Source: Tolypocladium sp. Sup5 PDA-1
Taxonomy: Eukaryota; Ascomycota; Sordariomycetes; Hypocreales; Ophiocordycipitaceae
Assembly: GCA_000750105.3 (NCBI GenBank)
Contig: JPHH03000038.1
Span: 62,001-126,000 of the forward strand
Direction: 5' to 3'
DNA length: 64,000 nucleotides
Below, piece by piece: positions 1 to 10,246 of this stretch; position 1 is the stretch's first letter, and every line of letters starts with the position of its first letter. The notes beneath the pieces are model-generated. The model was given only the letters and a program-made list of their open reading frames with translations. It did no database searches and was not told the DNA's origin. Made by a program: the position numbers and the translations under genes.

Positions 1-1430
1 CGAGGCTTCATTTATCAATGTAAGAAGGCAACGAGGCTTGATTCCTGAATGCACACACCGAGTCATCAATGTGATGTGGCGGTTGTGCGGTGGATGTGAC
101 ATGCTGATGCGCCATCGCACGTTGGAAGCTATTCCAGGCTCATCTGCCGGCCGAGTCCATGGCCAATTGGCTGAAAGCAACAACGATGCCTCCTCGTTAA
201 AGACGCGACCAGACACACGCGACGCGACGCGCCACCCGCCGACACGAGTTACAAGGTGGAGAAGCTCGGTCTGCTGGTTGCTCGATACATTTGCCCAAAC
301 AGCTGCGGAAAAGTCCCCGCACAATGGCCCGCGGAGAGCGGCATCGTCCCCCAGCCACATTAGTTGCAGCGTGCTAGTGCCGCCGTGACATTGCTACGCG
401 GGCACTGCCGTCTCCGAGGGCCGAAGCTCCGGCGGTGACGACAAGGTGACACATGGCGAACGGCTCGGCAGCCCTGCCGCTGACCCTGTTCCGAAGCTCT
501 CCTCTCCCACCCTCCGACGGCGGTTGTTGTCGCGCACGTGTGGCCACTGACATGGTGCTGGAGCGCTGCTAGCATAGTGACTTAATCGCAGGCCTGGGGC
601 CACTTCTGTGAGCTCGCCGCCAGGTCCATCACCTCGTCCCACCTACTCTATGCTCTGCTCGAGGAGCGGTGCGCGTCTTTGATTTGCCATGCGGGCTGGA
701 CGGAGACTGACAGGGCTGATCTCGCGGGCGAACATCGCAATCACCAGTCTGAGTATGGGCGTAAGCAGCAGCAATCACACAATGGCCAGGCTGATGACGC
801 ACAAAGTTTTCTCCATGGTACCTTGCATCAATATGTGCGCAATATCGTGGGGATGTTATTGCATCGGTGCGTGGAATTCTACTCGCAGTAGCCTGCTCCT
901 ACGCACCTACTCGTAGAGATACAAAACTTGCTTTGCGTCGATTCACATTCCAAAGTGGACAAATCTCAAGGCCGTTCGACTAAGCGATATCAGAGAAAAC
1001 ATGCCGGCGCAAGGATGGGCGAACACCCTCAGGTGGTAATGCGATCCGCTGGGCAAACACCGTGCAGGCCCCTGTTGGACATTTAAAGTGGAACCACCCC
1101 CAAGTGGCAAATTACTGGCACCCAGCTGAGCCTCAGGCACGGATTACAATCAACCCAAATACCATGGCACACGCAGGGGTATAACTCCGCCAACCGCCTT
1201 CCGCGATGTGACCGGTCACCTACCTTGCACCAGGGACTCGCATCGAGACGATGTCATCTGTCCAGCTTGCCATATTTGTAACGCATACCCGACTATTGGG
1301 GGTGCAACTGAAGTCTCTGGCCCTCGAGCTCTTTCTGTTTCTGTTATCCGCTGGTCTTGAACGCTGCCTTTGACCTCCAGCCAAGGTAGATGCACCCGTG
1401 CTGGTAAGATCAACTGTCCCATTTGTTGCC
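1..1430. other. gene-poor leading region
   Basis: I see no convincing gene here. Several frames are open for 60-115 codons, but none shows a domain, a plausible splice structure or a recognisable motif. The first ~110 bases contain a short sequence (ATCAATG...AACGAGGCTTGATTC, then GAGTCATCAATGTGATGTGG at about 60-82) that recurs near 58.05 kb and in part near 58.9 kb; it is listed as a repeat. The stretch just before 1491 is the presumed promoter and 5' leader of the LaeA-like methyltransferase, without a clear TATA box. Confidence 0.5.
8..110 (+). repeat. short dispersed repeat, copy 1
   Basis: Contains ATCAATG, then AACGAGGCTTGATTC, then GAGTCATCAATGTGATGTGG and GGTGGATGTGACA. The same ordered blocks, with small gaps, occur at about 58050-58110 in the same orientation, and the block ACGAGTCATCAATGTAATGTGG occurs once more at about 58908-58930. 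The nature of the element is unknown; no coding sequence is associated with it. Confidence 0.5.
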
Positions 1431-1490
1431 TTTAGAGAATGGAGCCTGACCAGTGAGATCTGACAGATACCACCAAATCAGTTTGGCTTG

Positions 1491-3101
1491 ATGCCTTCCC
1501 CAGAACTACGGTCTGCTCCCGTTCCGGCCCAAGCAGCCGTCGACGGCATTGGCCCAGGGCCGAAGTGCATGGCGCCTCCGTCCCATCCGCCGGAAACGGA
1601 GCGCCGCCCCTTGGCTTGCTTCCCGGCCCCCAAGACAGTCCAAGGACGCGCTGCCGCCCCCCAAAAGCAGATCCAATCGCCCCCCTTGGCCAACAACACT
1701 GAGTTGTCAGCCGAGAAACGGCCTCTCGAAGAAGATACAGACAAGGTCGACAGGGCACCGGGACGGACAGCGAAGAGACTCAAGACCGGTGCCGACGATG
1801 CGGTGGTAGACGGGAGTCCTTTCTTTCCCGCAGGAACAAGAAGCGGGGACAATTGCGCGGCTCCAACTGCACGTGTCGAAGATCACCACAAAGATTCAAG
1901 TTCCGCAATCGCCGTCGAAGGAGACGAAGACGAAGACGACAATGCGACCAAGCAACCAAACGAGAACTCACACAGGAGATGCGCCCTGAAAGGTCGCCAT
2001 GATGTCACGGCCTGGCTGTCTTTTGTGACCGGTGGCGACGGCGACCTTCATGCCGATGCCGAGGAAGAAGAGTCTCCGACACCAGAGCTCGACAACCATG
2101 AAAGCAACACTGTATCGAACCTCGAGAGTGAACCCAACCCTCGGCAGGCTTCGAATATGCAACCAGGCCCCGGACTTCACGACGTCGACTCGGCGTATGG
2201 CAGATCGCCCACACCAAGCGACTCAGACTCAGGCACTCTACCCGACGACGAGTTTATGCATGGGCGGACGTACCACGGCTACAAACCAGGGGAGTTCATG
2301 TTTCCCAATGATGAGCCAGAGATGGTTCGCTATGACATGATGCACTCTTTGGTCTTCCAAGCCCTAGGGCGGCGCCACTTCCTCGCAGAGATCCACCTCA
2401 CACGCAGAGTTCTCGACATTGGCACCGGTACCGGCATTTGGGCGATCGATATTGGAGACCTCTACCCCGAAGCCGTTATCGACGGCCTTGACCTCAGCAA
2501 TATTCAACCTACGTCGGTGCCTCCCAACGTCACCTTCTATATCGACGACATCGAAGACCCGTGGGGTGAGCCTGATCCATGCCAATTCATCTTCAGCCGA
2601 TTCATGGGGGGGGCCATTAAAAACTGGCCAGGACTGCTTCGCCAGATGTACGATAATCTCGAGCCGGAAGGTGAGGTTGAGTTCCAAGAATTTGTACCCC
2701 GAATCTATTCCCAAGATGGCCCCTTGGAGCCCGACTGCCCGATGGTTCGACTTATGGAAAACCTTTCCGATGCTTGTCGCCGGCATGGCTGCACCCTCAA
2801 CCCAGCGCCGTCCTTGCAGAACTGGCTTCGAGAAGCGGGTTTCACCGACATTAAGGAGAAGCTCTTCAAGTTACCAATCGATTCCTGGCCGAAAGACCCG
2901 CATGACCAATCAATTGCCAGTCTCGGCGCAAACTTTGTGGAAGGTTTCGACGCTTTCACCGCTGTACCATTCAAGGATATCTTGGGCTGGTCAGATGTTA
3001 ATGTGGGCCTCTTGAAAGGGCAAGTGATGGAGTTCGTTGGGCGCCGTGATGTGCATGCATTCCTTGATTTCGTTGTTGTTACAGCAAAGAGGCCAAAGTG
3101 A
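1491..3101 (+). CDS. LaeA-like SAM-dependent methyltransferase
   Basis: Uninterrupted 536-codon frame from ATG at 1491; a TTG one codon upstream is not a likely fungal start. Residues 1-265 are low-complexity and acidic or Pro/Ser-rich. The C-terminal ~270 residues form a class I methyltransferase of the fungal LaeA/UMTA type. Motif I is VLDIGTGTGIWAID near residues 305-318, followed by the acidic motif II segment (GLDLSNIQP), the DIEDPW segment (post-I/motif III region) and a FIFSRFMGGAIKNW segment where this family usually has an R-x-hydrophobic signature. LaeA homologues are nuclear regulators of secondary metabolism, but most genomes hold many paralogues of unknown substrate, so only the fold and cofactor (SAM) are firmly supported. 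No intron is needed. The nearest neighbour is a dead DUF3435 gene on the other strand; no biosynthetic backbone gene is adjacent. Confidence 0.88.
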   Translation: MPSPELRSAPVPAQAAVDGIGPGPKCMAPPSHPPETERRPLACFPAPKTVQGRAAAPQKQIQSPPLANNTELSAEKRPLEEDTDKVDRAPGRTAKRLKTGADDAVVDGSPFFPAGTRSGDNCAAPTARVEDHHKDSSSAIAVEGDEDEDDNATKQPNENSHRRCALKGRHDVTAWLSFVTGGDGDLHADAEEEESPTPELDNHESNTVSNLESEPNPRQASNMQPGPGLHDVDSAYGRSPTPSDSDSGTLPDDEFMHGRTYHGYKPGEFMFPNDEPEMVRYDMMHSLVFQALGRRHFLAEIHLTRRVLDIGTGTGIWAIDIGDLYPEAVIDGLDLSNIQPTSVPPNVTFYIDDIEDPWGEPDPCQFIFSRFMGGAIKNWPGLLRQMYDNLEPEGEVEFQEFVPRIYSQDGPLEPDCPMVRLMENLSDACRRHGCTLNPAPSLQNWLREAGFTDIKEKLFKLPIDSWPKDPHDQSIASLGANFVEGFDAFTAVPFKDILGWSDVNVGLLKGQVMEFVGRRDVHAFLDFVVVTAKRPK

Positions 3102-3600
3102 TTCACTTTCTCCTTGCATTTATTAGGAATTCCTGGAGGCTGGCTGGCTGGAGGTTCTCACACGAGATTTTGCTCTGGGTTTCGGCCAAACAATGGACTT
3201 GATAAGCATTGCCTGATGCAAATGACTCAGAGAGCCGGCTTTGTCCAGGGCTGTACTATATACGTCTTTTGTAATCAATGTCTTTCCGATAGTGAGACGC
3301 TCCACAGCTTGATTCGGGGGGGAGGCTGGAAGGACTATGTACAGGCCGGTCCTCTTTGTTAACTTTTGGGCTGCAGCTCCACAGATACTTGGTGTCAGCT
3401 GAAGATGAAATATTTATGGACCCTGGCCAAATGACTCTGGAAGCCGTTAATATCCCAGAAGGTAGGATTCTTTTCTTGCACTTGAGATCCGGACAAATCA
3501 CACACCACCAACCAAGGCCTCTGAGGTGCTGAGAGATGAGATGCCGGTGTAAGTAAGGGCTAATATGGGTGTTTTGGAACCACTCACGGGGTTTCTCTTC
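3102..3600. other. intergenic, no gene seen
   Basis: 3' flank of the methyltransferase gene and downstream edge of the decayed DUF3435 gene. I see no supported gene. On the minus strand the DUF3435 frame ends in a stop right after its YTKG motif near 3605, and nothing recognisable of the usual C-terminal part follows. Confidence 0.4.
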
Positions 3601-3604
3601 GCTC

Positions 3605-4400
3605 CTAGCCTTTCGTGTACCAGAGCCTCACTTCCATGACTTGAAGGTCTTTTCCTCCCTCTGTGTTCTCGAGGAGGAGCTTTACATCCGTGTAGCAGAT
3701 CGTCTTGAAGTCGTCCTCCTTCGCATCCCATTCGCCTGCATACTCCACGTGCGTAGCTTCGTCTTCGCAGCCAAAGTAGTGGTCGTTAATAGCACCTTTG
3801 TTGAGTTGTTTGTAAGCAAGTACCCTGGGGCCTGTCGCTGTATATGCTTGAAGCGAAACCAGGAATGCCAACTGTATTCGCTGGCGCTCATCGGGGAAGT
3901 CTGAGGTGTCGTGGACCCAAGGTGATGCTGGACAAGATACACGTCACCAACATCCATGACGGGCTTCTCGTCCACGGACGTGTTGAGCCTATAGCGAATC
4001 GTGAGATACCTATTGATGTACTAGCAGACGAGTGAGCAGGCGTTGCAAGGCACACGCTTCCATGATCGGGGAGAAACTCACGTCGTTGATCTCATCATTC
4101 GCCTGCCTGCTGAAATCGACGACGCCAACAGACTTCCGGTACACCTGGAAAAGGATCCCTTTGTACGCATGTACGGTGCTCCTCTTGCGTATTCTGCGAT
4201 GCCAGCCCAGCATCCATTCCAGAAACGTCATGATATCTTCCTTGGTCGAGTCTGCGAGATGATCGAGCGGACTGACTGAAAGGTGCATGCCTCTTTTTGA
4301 CAGCGCCATGCTGTTGGAGATGCTGGCGCTTCGACCGGTAGTCTGCTGGCGAGTGCTGAACTCGTGGTGCTTTTTGATCCAGCCATTCTCGGTCTTGTGA
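3605..4400 (-). pseudogene. decayed DUF3435 tyrosine-recombinase-like gene
   Basis: Read on the minus strand, the remnant matches the central part of DUF3435 proteins, the family that includes Starship captain tyrosine recombinases. Visible in order: KEDIMTFLEWML, KRSTVHAY, YRKSVG, NDEIND, YINRYLTIRYRLNTSV, EKPVMDVGDVYLVQHH, FPDERQRIQLAFL, QAYTATGPRVLAYK and YTKG. A plausible intact intron (61 nt, donor GTGAGT, acceptor GCTAG, about 4020-4080) joins NDEIND to YINRYL in phase. A one-base deletion near 3920 (after QHH) breaks the frame. The N-terminus is not recognisable upstream of about 4400 and the C-terminal catalytic part is missing after 3605. I infer a truncated, inactive copy of a mobile-element-associated gene. 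No element boundaries were found, so it need not mark a Starship insertion. Confidence 0.72.
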
Positions 4401-6235
4401 AGTCCTGGCAGATAGTAACAATAACTTCAGGCCGAACGGCATGGTGGCAGCCATTTAATACCTCTGAGGGTGTTAAAATTAACCAACTGGCGGCTTGGTT
4501 GGGTGGCCGGTGCGCCGGGCGTTGTGGGGCACGTCGGAGCCCGGGGCGGCGGTGGGGTGGGGACAACAATGCACCTCGCGCCGCCGGCGCTTCGCAAGAT
4601 GTACGAAGCGGCAATCCATCTTCCAAAAAAGCGCCCCCTTCCTCCACGAATGGAGGCACATCTGCGGTGGACCTGCACTTATTTGTAAATACATGGCTCT
4701 TCATACGTGTTCACTGACCGTCATTGTGTGACCCTGCAGCAGGGCTAAGACCACCCGGTACGGCCAAGACCCCTGCTTCAACAAGATGGGCCACAAATGA
4801 TGCATTTGACGCATTGAGCACTCATCATGCTATCGGAAACAAGTTAAAGCCAAGAGCATTTCTCTCGAAAGTTCGCCGCCATCGTCTTAATGACGTCTTG
4901 GGAACCAGGTGCTTCACCACTCCATATCTGCAATCCCAATGTTCTCGAAGTCAAATTCCTCTCCTCACTCTTGGTATTAACCCAGCTTTCGTCCCGCTCA
5001 CAGCCCTCCCGCCACCTTCCTGCTCCACTAGGGACCTGCAGATTCTCGTCGATGAAGGTTCACTACTCGCACCGGGCAGCCCCGAAGCCCCGCGTGGTAA
5101 GTCCGCAAAGCCAAGAACCCGCACAGAATGCAGTGGAATCCGGGGGCCCTGTGCGGAGAGCGACAGGTGCAGGCAGACAACGGGACATTGCAGCGCCGAC
5201 AAAGTATGTCGAAGTGCCAGAAGAATGGCGCCTGAACGACCAACCGGCATGCCCGCATCCATTCTCCAACGCGGTGAAACAAAGTGTCAAGCAAGGTCCT
5301 TGCGCGTCACCGCTCCCGGTATGACTTTCGTCGATTTGATTTCCTCTTTCTGCATCACACCGCCGCAGCCATCTGTTTCCGGTGGCCATAGGGTAGCATC
5401 GTCGGTTGAGCGGATTTCGAAGTGGCCGAGCTGGTCGTAGAGGCGCTGGCAGTAGACGTCTCGCGGTTCGGCCGGCCCGGGAGAGGGAAGGAGACGACTT
5501 GGTCAAGAGGAGGATGTGTGTGGCGAAGCTAGCATGGGATAATTAACTGAGACGGATTGCGTTGTCACGAGTTGTGCATGAAAGAAAAATAGAGACTGTA
5601 ATACCTGACAATTTCTGCCTGCTTGACGGACGACTCAAGGGCAACGAAGATCTGATAGGCGAGCCTTGGAGAGGAGCCGGAGAGAGTTTGCATTGCGTCT
5701 CCGCGCGCGTATCGCTCGGAATGAGGAACTATAGGCCTCCAGTGGTGGTGGATGATCAACAGCGACCCAGTTGGGGCGGACTCATAGCGACCAGCCGTGA
5801 TCAAGTAGCGCGGCAGCATCTGCTCAGTAGTCCCAACGATCAGATGTGCGTCCTCCAAGCCGCACAGGCGGCATCGTCTGGCGGCGAGGGGTGTCTCGTC
5901 GAGCAAGCCTGTTTGGCAACTTGGCCTGGCTCAGTCGATCACTTGTACCTTCCCTTCCTCTTTGTTTGTAGCCTCAAATTCCAAGTTTGGAAACAGTTGC
6001 GGATCCATCGGCAAACCCGTGGTGGTGGCGTGGCTTGTTGTTCGGTCATTATGGTGTCGGATTGGCAAGGCCGATCAACAACTCCCCTGTGCGACTCCAC
6101 AGACCCACAAAGCGCTGTTGCCTCAACCCGAGGCGAACCATGTAGTACATTAGCGCGCCCAATTGCCTGTGGAAATGTTCAAGGGCCTTCCTTATCCAAT
6201 CAACCCCCTGTTGGACATTTAAGCGGGCTTACTGG
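4401..6235. other. gene-poor region with weak coding traces
   Basis: No gene is supported. Two minus-strand stretches look like former exons because their composition and residue patterns are protein-like: about 5290-5465 (contains DVYCQRLYDQLGHFEIRS and ETDGCGGVMQKEEIKS) and about 5600-5906 (contains RRCRLCGLEDAHLIVGTTE). I recognise neither. Each frame is closed at both ends with no splice sites to extend it. A long plus-strand frame at 4724-5440 is judged spurious. Confidence 0.3.
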
Positions 6236-6239
6236 CGCC

Positions 6240-7215
6240 AATGTATCCGATTGACCGGCTGTCTGACGCCCGCCTGCACGGGAGTGCGTGCCGCGTTTCA
6301 CGGATGACTAGTACAATTCTTTATTACAGCTCACGGCCATGGGTGGGCCTCCTAACTTGCTGTGTGCCATCAATTTGGCGGTCAGTCCGGACACAATGCA
6401 TAGGGAAATTATGGTGGTTCTCCACGACCGCATCGGCCGCGCATGCTTTGCCACGAAGACGCATGCAAACTCCTCGAGCGCATTCGAGCCGGGAGAACCT
6501 GGTAGCCTAGAAGGCAAGCTTTGATCGACGGTCCCCGGCCGTCCAAAAACTGTTGCATTGTGGCTTCGGCGCTATATTTGGATCTCGCCTGGGGAGCAGA
6601 TCCGCGCCCGGCCGAATCAGATTTAGTCAGATCGAAGTTGCCGGGCCGTGATGAAACACGGCGTTTACTTCGCGCTGCTCTACAAGAGGATCGGTGGAAG
6701 AGGAGTTCCGAGAAAGATTAAGGTAGTCTTGAAATTGCAACCGAGTCAAATACATTCTCAAGACTGGTCGATGAAATATTATACATTTGGGTTAGTGAAA
6801 TGCCGTGCTAGTGTGGTAGGCTATCATCACTTCGACGTGACTAATTAGGATGCTGAGGCTGGCCTTCCACAAGTCGAGATCTTGACTGCATTTCCGGACG
6901 CCCCGCAAGAACAGTTCACAAGCGCGATTGACCGTGGCGCCAAAGGCATCGTCCTGGAGAGCATGGGCTCCGGGAGCTGGTCTACGAAAGCTGGAGAAGT
7001 CATCGCCGAGTTCGTTAAAGAGACATATTTCTGTCGTAGTGAGTCGCCAGGTGCCCTGTGCATTTGTAGGTGGCAGAAACAACTACGGTCTGGGCGAATT
7101 TTGCATGCGGGTTGGGTTCTTGGACCCTCAGAGGTGGCATATCAAGCTACAACTCCACATCACAGAGAGCCTTAAGTTGGGTCAACTTGTCTCTGCCACC
7201 GCCTTCAGGCCAATG
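6240..7215 (+). pseudogene. L-asparaginase relic
   Basis: Two blocks match type II L-asparaginases (hydrolysis of L-asparagine to aspartate and ammonia), in the right order. Block 1 (about 6339-6520) contains GGPPNLLCAINLAVSPDT, MVVLHDRIGRACFATKTHAN and a decayed G-F-L-G-type end. Block 2 (about 6855-7200) contains VEILTAFPDAPQEQFTSAID, RGAKGIVLESMGSGSW and KAGEVIAEFV; after a frame change near 7025 it continues as VVVSRQ, FVGGRNNYGLGEFC and GFLDPQ. These correspond to the end of the N-terminal domain and the C-terminal domain. The N-terminal catalytic TGGTIA segment is not seen, the blocks are separated by about 330 bases with stops, and at least one frameshift lies inside block 2. The gene is dead; the family call is fairly secure from the motif order. 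Confidence 0.7.
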
Positions 7216-7471
7216 CTCGAGGGAGGAACTACTTGAGAGGCATACTGTTATTGTGTTGGGTGAAGCTTCCTCGAGCGCCTACTACATCCCGCAAGCCGCA
7301 ACTTCTTGCCTCGCCGCCAGGCAAGCCACTCATCTTAAGATTGTCAGCCTCTCTGTCGCCCTGTTGGGGATAACCATCGACATGGGATACCTTCTCAATG
7401 ACAAAGATTGCCACGCAACACACAGATATGTGGTATTTGTATCGCCATTGTCCCTATAATTCCTTGCCATC

Positions 7472-8528
7472 TCAGTTCAACAGCGTCTTCACGTTCATTG
7501 ATCGGTGCCTGTGTCCGGCAGCTGTCTTCGTTTCACCCTGCGGTAGTTGTTGTCGCTCCTGCTGCTGCTGCTCCTGCTGCGCTTCACCTTGAAGGGGTGC
7601 TAAAGGCCACGCGGGAAGCTGAACCTGGTCGCAGTGCCAAGAGGAAGGCGGCAGGGAGCCAACGCGGGCAGCTTGGCGTGCGGAATATGACGATTCCAAT
7701 AAGTCGATGCTGGCTATCGACGGGAGCTTGACGGCAAGTGGCGGCAGCCTTGGGCCTTCAACAGCTGAGGTTGTGTATTTGACGGGAATGCGGGAAGGCT
7801 TGGTGGAAGGGCCAGTAACTCTAGCCCGACCGCGGCGAGGCGCGTTGGGGCTGCCCTGAATTCTAAGTTCAATTCTAATCCAACGGGACCGACACGCATA
7901 GGAGCTGCGTTGACCACCAATTGAGGCAGCGACCTTCGGCCAATTACAGCCCCAGTTCTCAACCAGTGTCCTCAGCTGGTCATCTTCGTTATCAGTCCAG
8001 TGAGCCCTCTGCACCTTGTTCTCGAGAGGTATGATGTTCGCCCTTTGGCTCTCCCCAGAGAGTGACCTCGCGGTAGACTCTGGCGTTTGGTGGTGCTCTG
8101 GATGACGCGTTTTGGTTTGTGACTCAACGCGGCTAGAGGTAGCTCTCTGACTTTCGTTTCTGGTTTTAAACTGATCAGAGAAGTGAAAGATGAATGTGTA
8201 GTGGAACACACCGTAGAAGGTATTCGCTCATGTTGCCGCCTTCTGGGACGACTACATTGTGCTCTCTTTTTAAATGATTACGAAACACGTAGTTTCTTGT
8301 CCATATCTTTTTGTCTGAAGTGCAGTGAGGGCAGACAAACGAGCTCTTAGGTTGATGTTCATCGTGAGTCGATGCCAAATGCCGCTTTAGATCAGAGGTT
8401 CTACTGAACCGCCTGGAACACGTCTTATGGTGGCACCGGTAGGGCTTCGCTATGTGTTCACTGATTTGCGCCCGCCGGTCAATATCATAGTCGAGCGACA
8501 GTGCTACAATTCGGGTCTCACCTCGCAT
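7472..8528 (-). CDS. C2H2 zinc-finger + Myb/SANT transcription factor
   Basis: Two exons, 8528-8212 and 8159-7472, encode 334 aa. The 52-nt intron (8211-8160; donor GTGTGT, branch CTGAT, acceptor CCAG) was chosen because it alone joins the two open frames in phase. Residues ~30-90 hold two fingers: C-x4-C-x12-H-x4-H (YRCHHKTC...H) and a looser C-x2-C-x15-H-x4-H (FVCPHC...H). Residues ~157-205 form one Myb/SANT repeat with spaced Trp (HWTDNEDDQL, NWPKVAASIG, CRSRW). The C-terminus is basic, then Gln-rich. Predicted nuclear DNA-binding protein. Start: ATG at 8528 is preceded in frame by GTG; an upstream exon is possible. C2H2 plus a single Myb repeat in one fungal protein is unusual. The target is unknown. 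Confidence 0.72.
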
Positions 8529-8539
8529 CACACGGGCGT

Positions 8540-9670
8540 CTCATCATCACGTTGCACGGTTCGCAAACAACGGATAATGCAGAATCTTGTGGAAGTGGAG
8601 TCGACGCAAGCGGATATATTGTTCAGGTTCTGTAGCGAGCCCTGAAATGTACGACGAGCCTGATAAGCGACGAGGAAAGACAAAGGCAGCAGCATGGGAC
8701 ACTTGTGAGCTGGTTGATGGTTGTATACCGTCTGTGATAGTAGTCTGGCTGCTTGAACCAACTTGTGCAAGGTTAGGGGAGTGTCCGCCCATTATAGGCA
8801 TCAACAGTATCCTTGTCACTTGCCGCGGCTTAGGATGACATGGGGTACGTCGTACCTTCCGTGCAGCAATGCGGGTGCCAGGGTCCACAAAGCGCCCCCG
8901 GCCGACATGACCCACTTTAAATGTCTAGCAGGGGTTTGATTGGGTCTGGCAAGCCAACCGTCCACCTGGGGTGGCCAGTTTGACTCACGCTCATGAAATG
9001 CACTGTACTGTTCGCCTTGCGTCGAGACAACAGGGCCTTGTGGTCCTCTAAACGATCCTGGGTTGTGTCAGCCTTGTCAACTCTTCCAATACCTCAAACG
9101 CAATTGGCCACGCCCCCACCACTTGCGATAGCGGATTTGCTCGACGAACCCGCAACTGTTTCTAAGTTTGGGACTTGAGGCTGTGAAAAAAAGTAATGTG
9201 AAGGTGATCAACTGAACGCCAGTTGCCCCAACGGGAATGCGGTACGAAACACCCCTGCGCCGCCGGACGCCGCCTCAGCTGCTCTGAAAACGTACGGCTG
9301 ATTGATAGTACCACTTAGCAGATGCTGTGGTGATACTTGGTGGGCGATCCGTTTGGCAGCTGAAGGTCACGGTCAGCGTCAGGAATTGTGGCGGGCCACC
9401 GTGAATCTACCTCAGGATTGCGGCGAACGCCCCACAGGCAGCCGGCTGGATCTTGGACGTACACCACAACCAGAAGCCAGTGCATGCGCCCGCGACACGT
9501 GGGTGTGGCCTTCACCTTGTTTAAGCATAGAGCCTCGTTGACTTCACATGCCTGGTGGGTGGCAGCCTCATATCTCCGCCGTCAAGACGTTGATTGAGGC
9601 TCTGCTTAACTAACCTCATGCAAGGCGAATGCCGAATATACCTTCGTTCACCGCCATTTGCACGTATAAC
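8540..9670. other. intergenic, no gene seen
   Basis: Contains the presumed 5' region of the minus-strand zinc-finger/Myb gene. Open frames on both strands are short and show no motif. No repeat was recognised. Confidence 0.4.
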
Positions 9671-9676
9671 TAGACC

Positions 9677-10222
9677 ATGAATTTATCGGAACTAATGCAG
9701 CCTGCTCTCAAAGGCGTCGTACAAACCTGCGCAACCTATGACAGAGGATCTCAGACGTCTATCGATTTGCCCTCGCTACCTTGGTGCATTTCTGCTTCTA
9801 ATATGGCCACAACCATGATGTCTTTGCCAACTGACCTGACGAGAGTAATGGCGCCTCTTGTTTCTGATGTCACGACATTTATGGCATTCACTGTTCCGTA
9901 TATTGCCAGGGCATTGCACTTCTGGCCCCTTTTCTCGCAGGCTTTTCTGAAGTTATTCCATCGCTTCAGCGACTGGAACACCTCTACAATAACCATATAC
10001 TACACTGATGCCGTGTACACCTTCGTTTCACGATACTTCCAGGACAGATCATTATGGCGAGACGAGAGACTTGCTGCTCGAATCTCGACGGACTATTCCG
10101 TACATCCAGAGGATGCCTGGGAAAGACACATAATGCCGTATAAGAGATCCAGATCGACCCCGGGGTCAAAGAAAAGGTGTTTCTATCAAACAGTGTCTCA
10201 AGTCGGACGTTTGCCAAACTAA
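9677..10222 (+). pseudogene. possible BCS1-like AAA protein N-terminal fragment
   Basis: A 181-codon frame from ATG at 9677. A hydrophobic stretch (about residues 60-95) is followed by TITIYYTDAVYTFVSRYF and DERLAAR, which resembles the BCS1_N domain found before the AAA+ module in mitochondrial BCS1-like ATPases (a beta segment, then D-x-x-Y-x-x-hydrophobic). No Walker A or B motif follows, and the frame ends 25 bases before the stop of the convergent FMO gene, so the ATPase part is absent. The family call is tentative; it could also be an unrelated small protein. I treat it as a truncated remnant. Confidence 0.32.
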
Positions 10223-10246
10223 CATGACCCTATTATAACCGAGGTG

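Noticed and set aside
4724..5440. 238-codon plus-strand open frame
   Set aside because: No domain or codon pattern; overlapped by a minus-strand trace that looks more protein-like.
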